64,000 nt of DNA, taken from contig NZ_CP097384.1 of NCBI RefSeq assembly GCF_024584705.1, positions 4,154,001 to 4,218,000 of the forward strand, in the 5' to 3' direction. Shown one piece after another: positions 7,730-17,146 of the stretch. This DNA comes from Blastopirellula sp. J2-11 (GTDB taxonomy: Bacteria; Planctomycetota; Planctomycetia; Pirellulales; Pirellulaceae). Position 1 is the stretch's first letter, and the number at the start of each line of letters is the position of its first letter. The notes below the pieces were generated by a model. It ran no database searches, was not told the DNA's origin, and worked only from the letters and a program-made list of their open reading frames with translations. The translations under genes were made by a program, and so were the position numbers.

Positions 7730-9483
7730 TTAATATTGCAAAATTGGCGAGGGACGTGCGATAATGGCCGTTGGTCCGACCACCGTCGCGTTTTGGGGAA
7801 GATTCAAGTCTTCGCGAATGACCTTACTTACTTCGTCGATTAACGCCATCGTACTGAGTCGGAGACGCTTGTCGTTACGCAGCCGTGACCGGCGTAAGCA
7901 ATAGCCAATAGCAAAAGAAAATGCTCCGTAGGCCACTCCGCCATGAAAGTATTCGTACGCTTGCTCATCCATCCTGCAGTCCTGTAAAATGACAGGCATA
8001 TAGGGACCTTTGTGGCCACGATCATTGCGACGTTGGCGGAACTGCGTGTCGGAAGTCGACGTACTGGAAGAGCACGCCCCATGCGAAGCGTCGCTCCATC
8101 TTCTCCCGCAAACGATTCCATTCGATTGGAATCGAGCGTTAGGTCGCCCATTAGCGGCTTCAGTTCTCGCCGCATCCACAACTGTCGTTCAGTATCCCAT
8201 CGCATCGCACGATGGCGGATATCTTCCGGCGGATCGATCCCACGAATCGGGGCACCCGCGCGTGCCTGGCCACCGGCATGGCAACAGTCCAAAATCATCG
8301 TTACTTGGACGGCATAGGGAAGATTGACGTACATTTCGTAGATTTGCTCGTCCGTAACGGCCGAAGATATCGATCCGTTAAAGTCGTACGGAACAAGGCA
8401 TTCATAGATCCGGTCGACTACAGTCTGAGCATTGTAACCAGGCAAGGCGGTACCATGCCCACTGAAATGAAACACAAGGCGATCGCCGTCCTGAACATCA
8501 TGAAACAGCCACTCCAGACGTTCGCGAATACCAGCCGCCGTGGCGCGATCGTTCACGAGTAGCCGAATGTGATCCGGTGAAAACCCGTTCTCCTGCAGAA
8601 CGCTGCTCATGAGAAATACATCGTTGATGGGACCTTGCAAGCAATGCCGAGGATTGGGGTATTCGTTGATCCCAACCAAAAGTGCTCTCGTTGTGGGTTC
8701 CCGTCGCGTCTGTTTTTCTTCCGCCACTAATGTAATGAATTCTGCTTGGTCACGATCCAAGAGCATAGGCCATACACGTTCCACAGTTTGCGGGTGCGCA
8801 AGATATTCCGCAGGATTGTGGTCTCCCCACGAAAGCCATTGGCCAAACGGCGTATCGATCTCGACAAAGGAAGAATCGAATAGACGTATTCGATGGGTAA
8901 ATACATCATCCCAGCGATTGTAGAGGTGATACCATTTCACATCCGTGATCGGTTCGATTCGCCCAGCCATGAAGTTGCCTACAACGAACGGATTGCCGAT
9001 TTGGGAGCCAAACGAAACGAATGCAGCATTCCGAAATTTTGGGCGATCGATCGGGTGCGTCAGAACATCGTAACCTACGAGTGATCCAAGACTATGCCCC
9101 AAGATGACATCTGGCCGCCACCGGTTGATTTCCTTATGAACGGCTTCCCGGAGCTCTTCTCGCAATGCGTTGTTTGCAACCCACTGAACTACCATTCCTG
9201 CGGTCAAACGGGCTTTTTGATTCAGGCCGTCGAATAACCCTTCGGCGGAAGTGCTCTTTTGCCATAGCTGGGTAGCGCCGCTGGCGGCCAGCATCGAAAT
9301 CGCCCGCAGCGTATCCGTGTAGCTGATCGGATAACGTTCAAAAATATGATCGTATTCAAGAAAATTGAAGCTAAATTGGAAGTCGAGGCCACGGCAAGCA
9401 CGACGCATCGCATTCTTCCAGTCCTCTTGCCAAACTCCGCCAGAGGCATGCCCGCCGACGCCATGGAGACATAGAACTCGCAT
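7730..9483 (-). pseudogene. Alpha/beta hydrolase-metacaspase fusion with a frameshift
   Basis: From the ATG at 9483 the protein has an alpha/beta hydrolase (LCLHGVGG at 4-11; GHSLGS with Ser131) followed by a caspase-like C14 domain: ALLVGINEYP at 267-276, FHFSGHG with His343, and ILDCCHAG with Cys401. The main frame then loses sense and stops at 7840. A second frame reaching 7730 carries what looks like the rest of the caspase fold (GPYMPVILQDC, AYEYFHGGVAYGAF), so one base has been gained or lost between about 8030 and 8080. It could be a true mutation or a sequencing error; if corrected the protein would be about 584 residues. No signal peptide. It lies 70 bp downstream of, and on the same strand as, the trypsin-NUC1 gene, so the two are probably co-transcribed. 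Confidence 0.85.
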
Positions 9484-9553
9484 GAGCCATCCGTCTTGAA
9501 AAAGGCCGATCCAAACGCAACTGCACCAGGGTAATGTGGCTCGTGACTATGCA

Positions 9554-11422
9554 CTACAAGACGAGATCGGCGGGACCATTAATGGTGGGGAATGCGAACG
9601 ATTCGACGGATTCGAGCGGATCAAATTCGCGTAAACCATTGAAACTGATGCCGGTTGCCTGCTCGATGACCCGAATTGGCGTTTGATATGTCCTGAAGCG
9701 TCCAATGACAAATTCGAGGTCGTCCATGAATTCCTTCTGACTCAGCATGTAACCAGTCGCTCGAAGTTTATTTCGATACACCATTACGGCGACCTTCCAA
9801 AAGTCATGTGGCAGTGTAGTCCCACGGAAGGACGTGTCGTTTTCCGTAAAGACTGGCCCAGTGAAGACGGTCAGCTTCTGGTCATCCTGGGTAGTATTTT
9901 GCAAGAGGTAATCTTCCAGATCGAGCCATGTCCTTTGATTTAAATCTTGATGTTGAGGTGCGCAATTCGTGTAGTGGAACGTGTCGGTATCGGCTTGCTC
10001 GGCTTCATCGTCCGAACCCCAGACCGGATCAAGTCGGCGGACCATATGCCCTCTGTCCAGTTTATTGCGCACATACAACTCATTGCCATACTGGTGGTCA
10101 CGATCAATCCGGGGATCAAGCTTCCATTGCGTATTTCGTCGACGTAGTAGGACCTCCTGACTGCCGTCTATGTTGACTGCAGTGAAAAACGGCAGACGCC
10201 GTTTCTTGTTCATCACCACCGAAAAATGCGTATAGTCGAGCACGAACTTACTGACGCCGCGGGAACGTTCCCGCCCTTTGACTGGGGCAGCATCGTCGAT
10301 CAAGTCGCCGGTGAGACTTGGAAACGGTACGCGATAGCGGCCTCTTCCCAGAAATGACTCGCTATATCCTTCCCGGTTTTCCAATGATTCCAATGGCAAT
10401 GGCGCGTCATCGCCGCCGACGACTACGGACGACGATCCAGTGATCCGTAAGAGTTGCTGCTTGATCACAGTCATCGGAATCGCAAAATTCTCGGACATGA
10501 AACGACCAGCGAAGTGAAGTCCCACGACTTTGCCGGTTGCTTGATTGAGAACTGGCGAACCACTATTGCCTCCAAGCGTCGAACAGTCATGCGTGAACAC
10601 GCCGTCACGAACATCTGCGATTCGCCCTGGCGCATAGCGTTTGACATTGTAAATGTCCTGGAAAATACGCGCCATCGCCGGGCCCGGATTTCGACGACCA
10701 TCCCAAGCCGGATAGCCGATGATTCCTACATCGGATTGCTCTTCGGCGTCATCCACAGCCAACTCCAAGGGGCTAGGTAAGTCGTTATTCTGCTTGACTT
10801 TCAAAAACGCGATATCTGGATGGGCGGCGCCTGCAGGCGATACGAATAAGATCGACTGAATTTCAATTTCAATATAATCTGCGCGGCGGTGCTCCTCCAG
10901 GAAATCGACCCGCGCTTCAATCGTCGCACCGAATATTCGGCGGAATTGGTACGACATTCCCTGCTGTTCGCTGAAGACTTCGGCGACATGTCGGTTTGTG
11001 ACCAGAACGTTGTCTGCGAGCAACCATCCGGTTCCGATCCATTCATAGTCCGGATGATGCAATAACTCGATCCGGCCGACCGATGGAATGGGGGCTTCAA
11101 TGGTCGCCAAATTGTCTTGAAGACGCTGCCTCAGGCTTGGTAATTGCAGCGATGCAAGTTGAATGCGACCATCTTGGATCAAAAGCGATGGACGGCCTGT
11201 GGCCATTACAATTGCCTCTGAAAAGTAGGCGCTCTCTGGATCGTGCGATTCGGTCGGCCCGATTGGTTCTTCCAGGAATTCAACAATTGCTCGATGGCCG
11301 ATCTGGGTTAGATCCTGGACGCTCTCCATGGCGTCGATTTTTCGACGTTTGTTGTTAAACAATTCATGAAGATCTTCCATTACCGCACGGTCGTCGCGCA
11401 GAGATTGCAAAGGCGTTTTCAT
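9554..11422 (-). CDS. Trypsin-like protease fused to NUC1-type DNA/RNA endonuclease
   Basis: The 622-residue protein combines two domains. An N-terminal charged helical part (1-110) precedes a chymotrypsin-fold protease (about 115-325) with His145 in VTNRHVAEV, Asp203 in HPDIAFLKV and Ser287 in LGGNSGSPV. Residues about 375-600 are a non-specific DNA/RNA endonuclease of the Serratia/NucA type: DRGHM with catalytic His459 and the metal-binding region HYTNCAPQHQDLNQ with Asn495. No signal peptide is seen, unlike secreted NUC1 enzymes. The arrangement suggests a nuclease held in check or released by the protease. It is the first gene of a probable operon with the metacaspase fusion. The family assignment is firm; the biological role is inferred. 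Confidence 0.9.
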   Translation of the reverse strand: MKTPLQSLRDDRAVMEDLHELFNNKRRKIDAMESVQDLTQIGHRAIVEFLEEPIGPTESHDPESAYFSEAIVMATGRPSLLIQDGRIQLASLQLPSLRQRLQDNLATIEAPIPSVGRIELLHHPDYEWIGTGWLLADNVLVTNRHVAEVFSEQQGMSYQFRRIFGATIEARVDFLEEHRRADYIEIEIQSILFVSPAGAAHPDIAFLKVKQNNDLPSPLELAVDDAEEQSDVGIIGYPAWDGRRNPGPAMARIFQDIYNVKRYAPGRIADVRDGVFTHDCSTLGGNSGSPVLNQATGKVVGLHFAGRFMSENFAIPMTVIKQQLLRITGSSSVVVGGDDAPLPLESLENREGYSESFLGRGRYRVPFPSLTGDLIDDAAPVKGRERSRGVSKFVLDYTHFSVVMNKKRRLPFFTAVNIDGSQEVLLRRRNTQWKLDPRIDRDHQYGNELYVRNKLDRGHMVRRLDPVWGSDDEAEQADTDTFHYTNCAPQHQDLNQRTWLDLEDYLLQNTTQDDQKLTVFTGPVFTENDTSFRGTTLPHDFWKVAVMVYRNKLRATGYMLSQKEFMDDLEFVIGRFRTYQTPIRVIEQATGISFNGLREFDPLESVESFAFPTINGPADLVL

Positions 11423-11880
11423 CGGCTATCCAATGGAATGTAAAATTTCGACAGGAAATAATCCTTCCAACATCAAGACTCGAAACTACCACGTCTGGAA
11501 ATAACCTCAATGACTTGATTATTAAGATTGCGATAAGTAACACTCAACCTCAATTTCCAACCCTCTGATCGACATTCGCAAAACCATGGACGAGCTCGGT
11601 GCCAAGACAACTGGCTTACAATGCGAATATCGCAACAAACCTGCGCAGTACTTCCAACCTACGCTGGACATTGCACACGCCAATTGCCACTCCGCAAATA
11701 CGCATTGATCGACTGCGTGTTTTCCAACAAACTCCCCCATTATAGAAATCGTATTTCAACAGAAATCTGAGTCATTGAATTGTCAAAATCGATTTATTAC
11801 ATTTCGAACAAGCTCAATACACAGAAGACTCGCTGCATATTTAGTCCGATAGCTTGCGACTCAAACTTAGGGAGAATGAA
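11423..11880. promoter_or_regulatory. Divergent region between protease-nuclease operon and membrane-protein operon
   Basis: This 458-bp AT-rich gap separates two divergently transcribed units and should hold both promoters. No gene is supported; a 72-codon minus-strand frame inside it has no motif. Confidence 0.4.
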
Positions 11881-12534
11881 ATGGCGCACTTACTGTTGGT
11901 TACTTTGATTCTTACGTCTCAACCCAACGTGCTCTCCAAGTATGGCGAAGCGCCGCCATCCATAGGCGATCCGTATATGCGCGAGGTCGTCGAGTCGTAC
12001 GAAATTCAGATTCCTGAGAAAAAGGTTGTTTGGGAACGTTGTATCGAGCGTTACGGTTTGTTTGGACGCCGTTGCCGCGTGGTCTACCGGAAACGCATGA
12101 CGCAGACCATGAGTTCAGAGACCCGGTTACGCACTGTTCAGGTCGCCGAGTTGGCGCTACAGGGTCAGAGCGGCGCCAAAGAGACCGCGCCGATCGAGAT
12201 TGAGTTAGAGGCGCCGAAAACGGCTGGGGCTATTGCGCTACTGCTGGCAAATGCACTGAACGAAATATTCCCGGACCAGACGTCTCCTTTTAGTCAGATG
12301 ATTCGCACAATAAATGACAACGCTGTCGATTTTCGTTCCGACGTGCCGCTGCCAAATTCGGGCCAAAGCACAGGCTCAGTTGATCTGCAGGTTCGTATCG
12401 ATATTGACCGGTTAAACCGTAGAAAAATTAAGCTTGTCGTTGTGGCGCGAGATAAACTAAACGGTAACAATTCCGCGACGGAAGCGCAAAATCGCGCCGA
12501 CGAGATCGAGCCGCTAATGACGGCGCAACCGTAA
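11881..12534 (+). CDS. Small secreted protein of unknown function
   Basis: I choose the ATG at 11881 because AGGGAG lies 6-7 bases upstream; an ATG at 11854 is in frame but lacks a ribosome-binding site. The 217-residue product starts MAHLLLVTLILTSQPNVLSK, a plausible signal peptide, followed by a segment with two Cys (ERCIERYGLFGRRCRVVYRK) and an alpha/beta mix without known motif. It ends 9 bp before the next ATG, so the two genes form an operon. No family recognised. Its place, divergent from the protease-nuclease operon and inside the same repeat-bounded segment, makes it a possible accessory part of that system. Confidence 0.6.
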   Translation: MAHLLLVTLILTSQPNVLSKYGEAPPSIGDPYMREVVESYEIQIPEKKVVWERCIERYGLFGRRCRVVYRKRMTQTMSSETRLRTVQVAELALQGQSGAKETAPIEIELEAPKTAGAIALLLANALNEIFPDQTSPFSQMIRTINDNAVDFRSDVPLPNSGQSTGSVDLQVRIDIDRLNRRKIKLVVVARDKLNGNNSATEAQNRADEIEPLMTAQP

Positions 12535-12543
12535 GGACTCGAA

Positions 12544-13779
12544 ATGGCAAAGCAAACGCGATCAGGTCAGGACCCCGCGACAGGGGAGGGAAATGGTTGG
12601 CTTGTCGCGGTGGCGATTTGGCTCGAAGGCTTGTTCGCGCGTCGAAACCCTAGCGCTGAGTCATTTCAGGAAGTTTGGCTCAGCAGTGAACCCCACTTGC
12701 AACGGATCGCCGATAAATTTTTCTCTCGCGGTAAACGGCAGAATTTTACGGCGAACATTCTATTGTGCGTGGCTATTGTTTTGGTTTTCATAGGCATGCT
12801 GGCATTCTTATACCCGACAAACTTTTCGGACGCTTCATCAGGCGAAATCGACAATCGTCTTGAAGAACTTCGCCGTGATTTACGCGAGATTTCCGAACAG
12901 GAGACTGACATCGAACAACGCCTGGTCACCCAATCGCAAGTACGAGCCGGTTTGGCGCCTTTCAATGAATTGAAGAATTTTTTGTTCAACCTTAGTTCTG
13001 CCGGAAAACTCGCGGAACAGCGCCCGGGTGATACCGTGTCTCAACGGTTTGTGGACACGAAGCAATTGCTTGTTGCAATCCAGACCCCGCCGGAAAAGTA
13101 TTCACTTGACCTCCGAAATTACTCGTATACCGGCAGTCAGCCCAAGCGGATCGAGGCGTTGTCAATGCAATCACTTCTCGCATTGCGGACGACGATCGAG
13201 GCTGGTGGAATAAATGTACCGACTCTCACGGAGAACGTGGAAAAATTATCGAAGTCGGTTGGCTCGCCGATGCTTGCAGATCAGGCCCTATTTGCAAGTG
13301 CCTACGAGGACCTTGAGGTTCTGGCAAAAGCCTTTCAAAGCGAGGAAGACGCAATAGCTGAACTGCAGCGCCAAGTCGATGCCTTAGGCCAAGTAGCGAC
13401 GCAACGCCAGCAAAAGAAAGAGGAGTTGCAACAGGAGATTGCTCAGGTACTGGCAATTCGGGAATTGGAGCACGCCGCCGGGGTGAACCTGCAAAGTTGG
13501 ATTCCGGTCCTCTCGGTACGCGTTGGTGTGGTTATTTTACTGTTATTTCTCGTGCAAATTTTGCTTGCCACCTATCGGTATTCGATGTCGCTGGGAGCCT
13601 TCTTTACTGCTCGAGGGGACGCGATGCAGTTGGTAAGCGCCGGCGCGGGCAACGAACTCATGAACCGCGAACAGCTCAAAGAACTCGTGCAAGTCCTGGC
13701 GCCTGATCAACTCAAGATCGATCCGGTTGTTTCGCCAGACCAAATCATCGCCAAGGCGGTAGCCAGGGAGGGATCGTAA
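12544..13779 (+). CDS. Two-TM coiled-coil membrane protein of unknown function
   Basis: The 411-residue protein has a hydrophobic segment at about 69-90 (TANILLCVAIVLVFIGMLAF), coiled-coil stretches at about 98-128 and 262-308, and a second membrane segment at about 320-343 (VVILLLFLVQILLATYRYSM). The C-terminal 65 residues are helical and charged. The loop between the membrane segments is likely on one side of the membrane. I do not recognise the family. It directly follows the small secreted protein in an operon and may anchor or sense for the neighbouring cytoplasmic proteases, but that is inference from position only. Confidence 0.7.
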   Translation: MAKQTRSGQDPATGEGNGWLVAVAIWLEGLFARRNPSAESFQEVWLSSEPHLQRIADKFFSRGKRQNFTANILLCVAIVLVFIGMLAFLYPTNFSDASSGEIDNRLEELRRDLREISEQETDIEQRLVTQSQVRAGLAPFNELKNFLFNLSSAGKLAEQRPGDTVSQRFVDTKQLLVAIQTPPEKYSLDLRNYSYTGSQPKRIEALSMQSLLALRTTIEAGGINVPTLTENVEKLSKSVGSPMLADQALFASAYEDLEVLAKAFQSEEDAIAELQRQVDALGQVATQRQQKKEELQQEIAQVLAIRELEHAAGVNLQSWIPVLSVRVGVVILLLFLVQILLATYRYSMSLGAFFTARGDAMQLVSAGAGNELMNREQLKELVQVLAPDQLKIDPVVSPDQIIAKAVAREGS

Positions 13780-13937
13780 TTCTCTCGTTGATGTATGAAT
13801 CAACCATGTATGAATTTGGAACCGTCAACACATTTGCATAGCTCGCCTTCCGCCGTCTCTTAGGAGCAACAGACGGGCGATTTCACACTCCCTTCTCGAA
13901 CAAATTTTCTAGCCCCACAACACATCTCTACGATGTC
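13780..13937. other. Intergenic stretch before right repeat
   Basis: Non-coding. A tandem echo ATGTATGAATCAACC / ATGTATGAATTTGG occurs at 13792-13817. Nothing else stands out. Confidence 0.3.
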
Positions 13938-14053
13938 AATGGAGCCGGGAATTGTGAAAACCACTTATTTCTCAGGAGTGTTTGCTATTTCTGGTTCTAG
14001 GATTTCCACAGAATGCAGGATTTACTCGTCGTTTCGTGCATTAATTCGTGCAC
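13938..14053 (+). repeat. Right copy of ~116-bp direct repeat (copy B)
   Basis: Same orientation and same internal spacing as copy A at 5481-5596: the shared 17-base start and the 23-base CGTGCA-containing core (here 14030-14052) are both exactly 92 bp apart in the two copies. Together they bound 8.5 kb holding the metacaspase and trypsin-nuclease genes. Confidence 0.7.
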
Positions 14054-14105
14054 TTTTTTATCGTCGGGCCAACTGGACAATTTGAAAAATCACAGTTCCA
14101 AGCTG

Positions 14106-15854
14106 CTATGGTACCACCGCCTGCTCTGGATCAATTTTGTAAATATAAATCGAGTACCCCGCCTTCGCGAACAGCTCAAACCTCTGAAAATACGTGTAAG
14201 CGGGCTTGTCGTTCTCGTAGTGCTGGTAGCCATAAAGATGATTGACGCTGACGGCGTACCAGCCTGGTTCGAGTTTGGGAACATCCAGTCCAATCTCGGA
14301 TTCAAGGTACTGCGGAACTTCCTCAAACTCAATTCCTGCATGCCCAGGCGTGGCGTAACCAAAATAGGCAAGGTGGATTGGCCGCGCCTCTGGATGCCGA
14401 TCTAAGAATTTCTTGAGCTCCAACAGATCTTGCCCCCAGTCAATATTCGCGTCCAACAGATGCCGCGGGCCGCCAGTAGGGCCGCCTGCCGCCAAATTGA
14501 AATAAGACATCGAATGCGGAAAGACGGAGAGGCTGCCGATGACTGCGACGATCGCACAGGCGGCAACCGGAATGGCGATCGACTTCAGCCGCAACTCGAA
14601 CGCCTTTGCCGCTGACGAGGCGAATATGAAGAGAAATGGGTACGCCGGTAGGACGTATCGCAAATAACGATTGAAGCCGGTCTGTGAACTCACCAATATC
14701 AAGACGGTGACAGCCGGCAGCAAGAGTACGACGGCATCGCTGAAACTCATTCGAAAGTCTGCTCGTGAAACGGCTAACGCGATGGCGAGCCCAAACAGTG
14801 CGATGGTTCCCAGCGGCGTCTTCACCGCCATCGCGTAGAGGTAGTAATACCACCAGCCCCCCTTTTTCGTTTCGCCACGCAGGTATGATGATTTCCCTCT
14901 CTCGAAGTCGTATTTCTGCACATCCATGCCGCTTAAAAAATTGGCAGGGACAGGAACCGGAATCTCCGCCAATAAGGTTCCTCGAAAGCGGTTGCCTGGC
15001 GTCTCGTTCGCTTCGGGACCGCCTAACGTTTGTGAGATAAACTCGAAATCTCCCAAGCGCTGAAAGCTCTTTTCAAAACCATATCCCATGTTGAGCAAAT
15101 AAAGTCCGCCGATCAGAATCGCCCCCAATTGGATCAACTTCGGCTTGGGAATTTCCAGGTTCCGATTGCTGAATCTCCAAATTAGCCCAATCAATGGCCA
15201 AAGTGCGAAGAGCAGAATCCAGGTCGATTTCGTAAGCTCGGCCAAACCTAGCGCAAGTCCAGCAATGGCGACGTTAGCCCAGGTCGGCGATTTCAGCCAA
15301 CGCCAGAAAGCATAGCCTGCGGCGACTCCAAAAGTTGCTGCGCCAGCGTCAGGGGTGATTGTCGCTCCCCAAGCAAGTAGATTGGGATCAAAGCACCATA
15401 GCGCAAGTGCAAGCAAGCCGGACGAAGTCCCGAACAGTGCCTTCGCCCAACAATAACAAATCCAACCGCCCAGTGCTGAGACGCTAATTTGAGCCCAGCG
15501 AGCAATCGTGAAATGCCAGAAAGATCGTTCGCCGTTTTTATCGAGGAACCTTCTGCCGACCGCGAATTCGGGGCGCGCATATGCCCCTTCCGAATACCCG
15601 TTCCAATCTTCTGCGGGGGCACTAATTAGCAGAGGAAGCGACGCAATCATGCGCATCAAAGGCGGATTAACCCGATAGAGCGAAAAATTGCCGAATCGCC
15701 AATGGCTTAATCCCGAGGGCAAGTGCGCAATCTCGTCATAGACCGGAGCGTTGACGACGGCAATCCGTCCTAACAAAAGACAATGAACGCCCAACATCAG
15801 CACGATGACAATCGTGACCCAATGCGCCATCAAGAGTTGTTTGAGCTGTTTCAT
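14106..15854 (-). CDS. GT39-type membrane glycosyltransferase
   Basis: A polytopic protein with about ten hydrophobic segments and the family-39/ArnT-like architecture: an early periplasmic acidic motif (VVNAPVYDEIAHLPSG, the DE of the catalytic loop), multiple helices, and a C-terminal soluble domain. Such enzymes transfer sugars from polyprenyl-phosphate donors at the periplasmic face. I choose the ATG at 15854 (MKQLKQLLMAHW) because AGGA lies 8 bases upstream and the longer frame overlaps the previous gene; the product is about 582 residues. The stop lies 57 bp after copy B of the repeat. The OpgC-type gene upstream suggests a shared role in envelope glycan modification. Confidence 0.8.
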   Translation of the reverse strand: MKQLKQLLMAHWVTIVIVLMLGVHCLLLGRIAVVNAPVYDEIAHLPSGLSHWRFGNFSLYRVNPPLMRMIASLPLLISAPAEDWNGYSEGAYARPEFAVGRRFLDKNGERSFWHFTIARWAQISVSALGGWICYCWAKALFGTSSGLLALALWCFDPNLLAWGATITPDAGAATFGVAAGYAFWRWLKSPTWANVAIAGLALGLAELTKSTWILLFALWPLIGLIWRFSNRNLEIPKPKLIQLGAILIGGLYLLNMGYGFEKSFQRLGDFEFISQTLGGPEANETPGNRFRGTLLAEIPVPVPANFLSGMDVQKYDFERGKSSYLRGETKKGGWWYYYLYAMAVKTPLGTIALFGLAIALAVSRADFRMSFSDAVVLLLPAVTVLILVSSQTGFNRYLRYVLPAYPFLFIFASSAAKAFELRLKSIAIPVAACAIVAVIGSLSVFPHSMSYFNLAAGGPTGGPRHLLDANIDWGQDLLELKKFLDRHPEARPIHLAYFGYATPGHAGIEFEEVPQYLESEIGLDVPKLEPGWYAVSVNHLYGYQHYENDKPAYTYFQRFELFAKAGYSIYIYKIDPEQAVVP

Positions 15855-15910
15855 CACCGATTCCTGGGCGACTATTGAGAACGTGAAAGCGTTGAAAAGC
15901 GATCGCCAAC

Positions 15911-17128
15911 TTATATTGTGGATTGAGGCATGATTCTTCGGGGCGATTTGATCCAAGCGACGAAGTACGCAAAACCAATCGAAACGAGACAGCAGTCCAT
16001 CGCGACGAACAGCACTAGTTCAGAGTTGCCGCGAAACGCGTCTAGCAAGGGAAAGCAAAGGTACATCGCGACAACGCCCAAGGCGTAGACTTGCAGCGAA
16101 TGCTGACCAGCCTTGACGATTGGCGCCGCCCAAACGCTTTTCCAAAATTTTGCAGTAGGGCCCGGCAACAAGATCGCCAGCAGATAAGCCAGACAGAGGA
16201 AGTGAACAATCCGAAGCGGGTGCGGTCGCGTCTTCTCGCGCCAATCGCCTAGCCACTCCTGAATTCCTTCACCAAGAAATTCCAACTCCGGCAGTGGACT
16301 TGTCGACCACTGAACGCGAAGTCCCCAAGCCAGTACGGCGATGGCAAAAATAATCGCTAAGAATCGAGCGAGCCGCGACCCGGCAGTCTTAAAGTCGATT
16401 CGTGAAGCGACCAGCCCCAGAAAGAACACAAACTGCCACGCGAATGGATTGAAATACCATTCCCTATCTCCCCAAGGAAAACGGGGCAATTCTACCCAGT
16501 TGAAATTTCGAGCCGCCATATAGGCGCCCAGGGAGAGGAGACAAGCCAGTTGCCAATAGCGGTCATAAAGCCAGAGCAATACGGTTGCGAACGGCATTAA
16601 AACGACGTAGAACGCGAGAATCTCCAAACAATAGGGCTGGAAGCAGAGAGTAAACGACCAGAGCCAAGGCAAAAGCACGCCGTCGCCCAGGTCGATCAAT
16701 CTTGTCAGTGACGCAGAAGATGCACCGAAGAGCATGGCGACAAGCAGCACGGCCCATGTCGCGAACAGAAAGGTGACATAGATCAGCAGTGCTCGCCAGA
16801 GTGCGCTTTTCTGGACGAATAGGAATCCATTCCGCTCAAGCCGCCGAAAACCAACGAGCCCAAACACCACGCCAGACAAAAAGACAAACGCTTCCGCCCC
16901 ATCGGAAAAGCCCAACGAAATCGGAGTCCAGGCGCTGATGAGCTTAACGCCTCCCCGAGCTTCGATATGGTCCACCAACACTACCAGCAGCGCCACTCCA
17001 CGTAAAAAATCCAACTCTAGCCGGCGGGTTCCCACTTGCGGTGGATGGGCGACACCGATGTCGCCATTCGGATCTTCGCTTGGCGTAAGCGACAACTTCT
17101 GACTCGGATAGGTGGACGACAAATTCAA
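15911..17128 (-). CDS. OpgC-type membrane acyltransferase
   Basis: The 405-residue protein has about ten membrane segments. The segment LELDFLRGVALLVVLVDHIE near residues 38-57 matches the start of the OpgC/acyltransferase-3 fold, in which a conserved Arg and a catalytic His lie in the first helix. OpgC enzymes add succinyl groups to periplasmic glucans. Here the target is not known, but the next gene downstream (57 bp) is a membrane glycosyltransferase, so modification of an exported glycan is plausible. The first 35 residues are a Pro-rich cytoplasmic tail. Confidence 0.85.
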   Translation of the reverse strand: MNLSSTYPSQKLSLTPSEDPNGDIGVAHPPQVGTRRLELDFLRGVALLVVLVDHIEARGGVKLISAWTPISLGFSDGAEAFVFLSGVVFGLVGFRRLERNGFLFVQKSALWRALLIYVTFLFATWAVLLVAMLFGASSASLTRLIDLGDGVLLPWLWSFTLCFQPYCLEILAFYVVLMPFATVLLWLYDRYWQLACLLSLGAYMAARNFNWVELPRFPWGDREWYFNPFAWQFVFFLGLVASRIDFKTAGSRLARFLAIIFAIAVLAWGLRVQWSTSPLPELEFLGEGIQEWLGDWREKTRPHPLRIVHFLCLAYLLAILLPGPTAKFWKSVWAAPIVKAGQHSLQVYALGVVAMYLCFPLLDAFRGNSELVLFVAMDCCLVSIGFAYFVAWIKSPRRIMPQSTI

Positions 17129-17146
17129 GTTCGCTCGCCGGATTGA

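Noticed and set aside
5481-14053. 116-bp repeats as integron attC sites
   Set aside because: They lack the GTTRRRY core and its complementary end, and are not self-complementary over their length.
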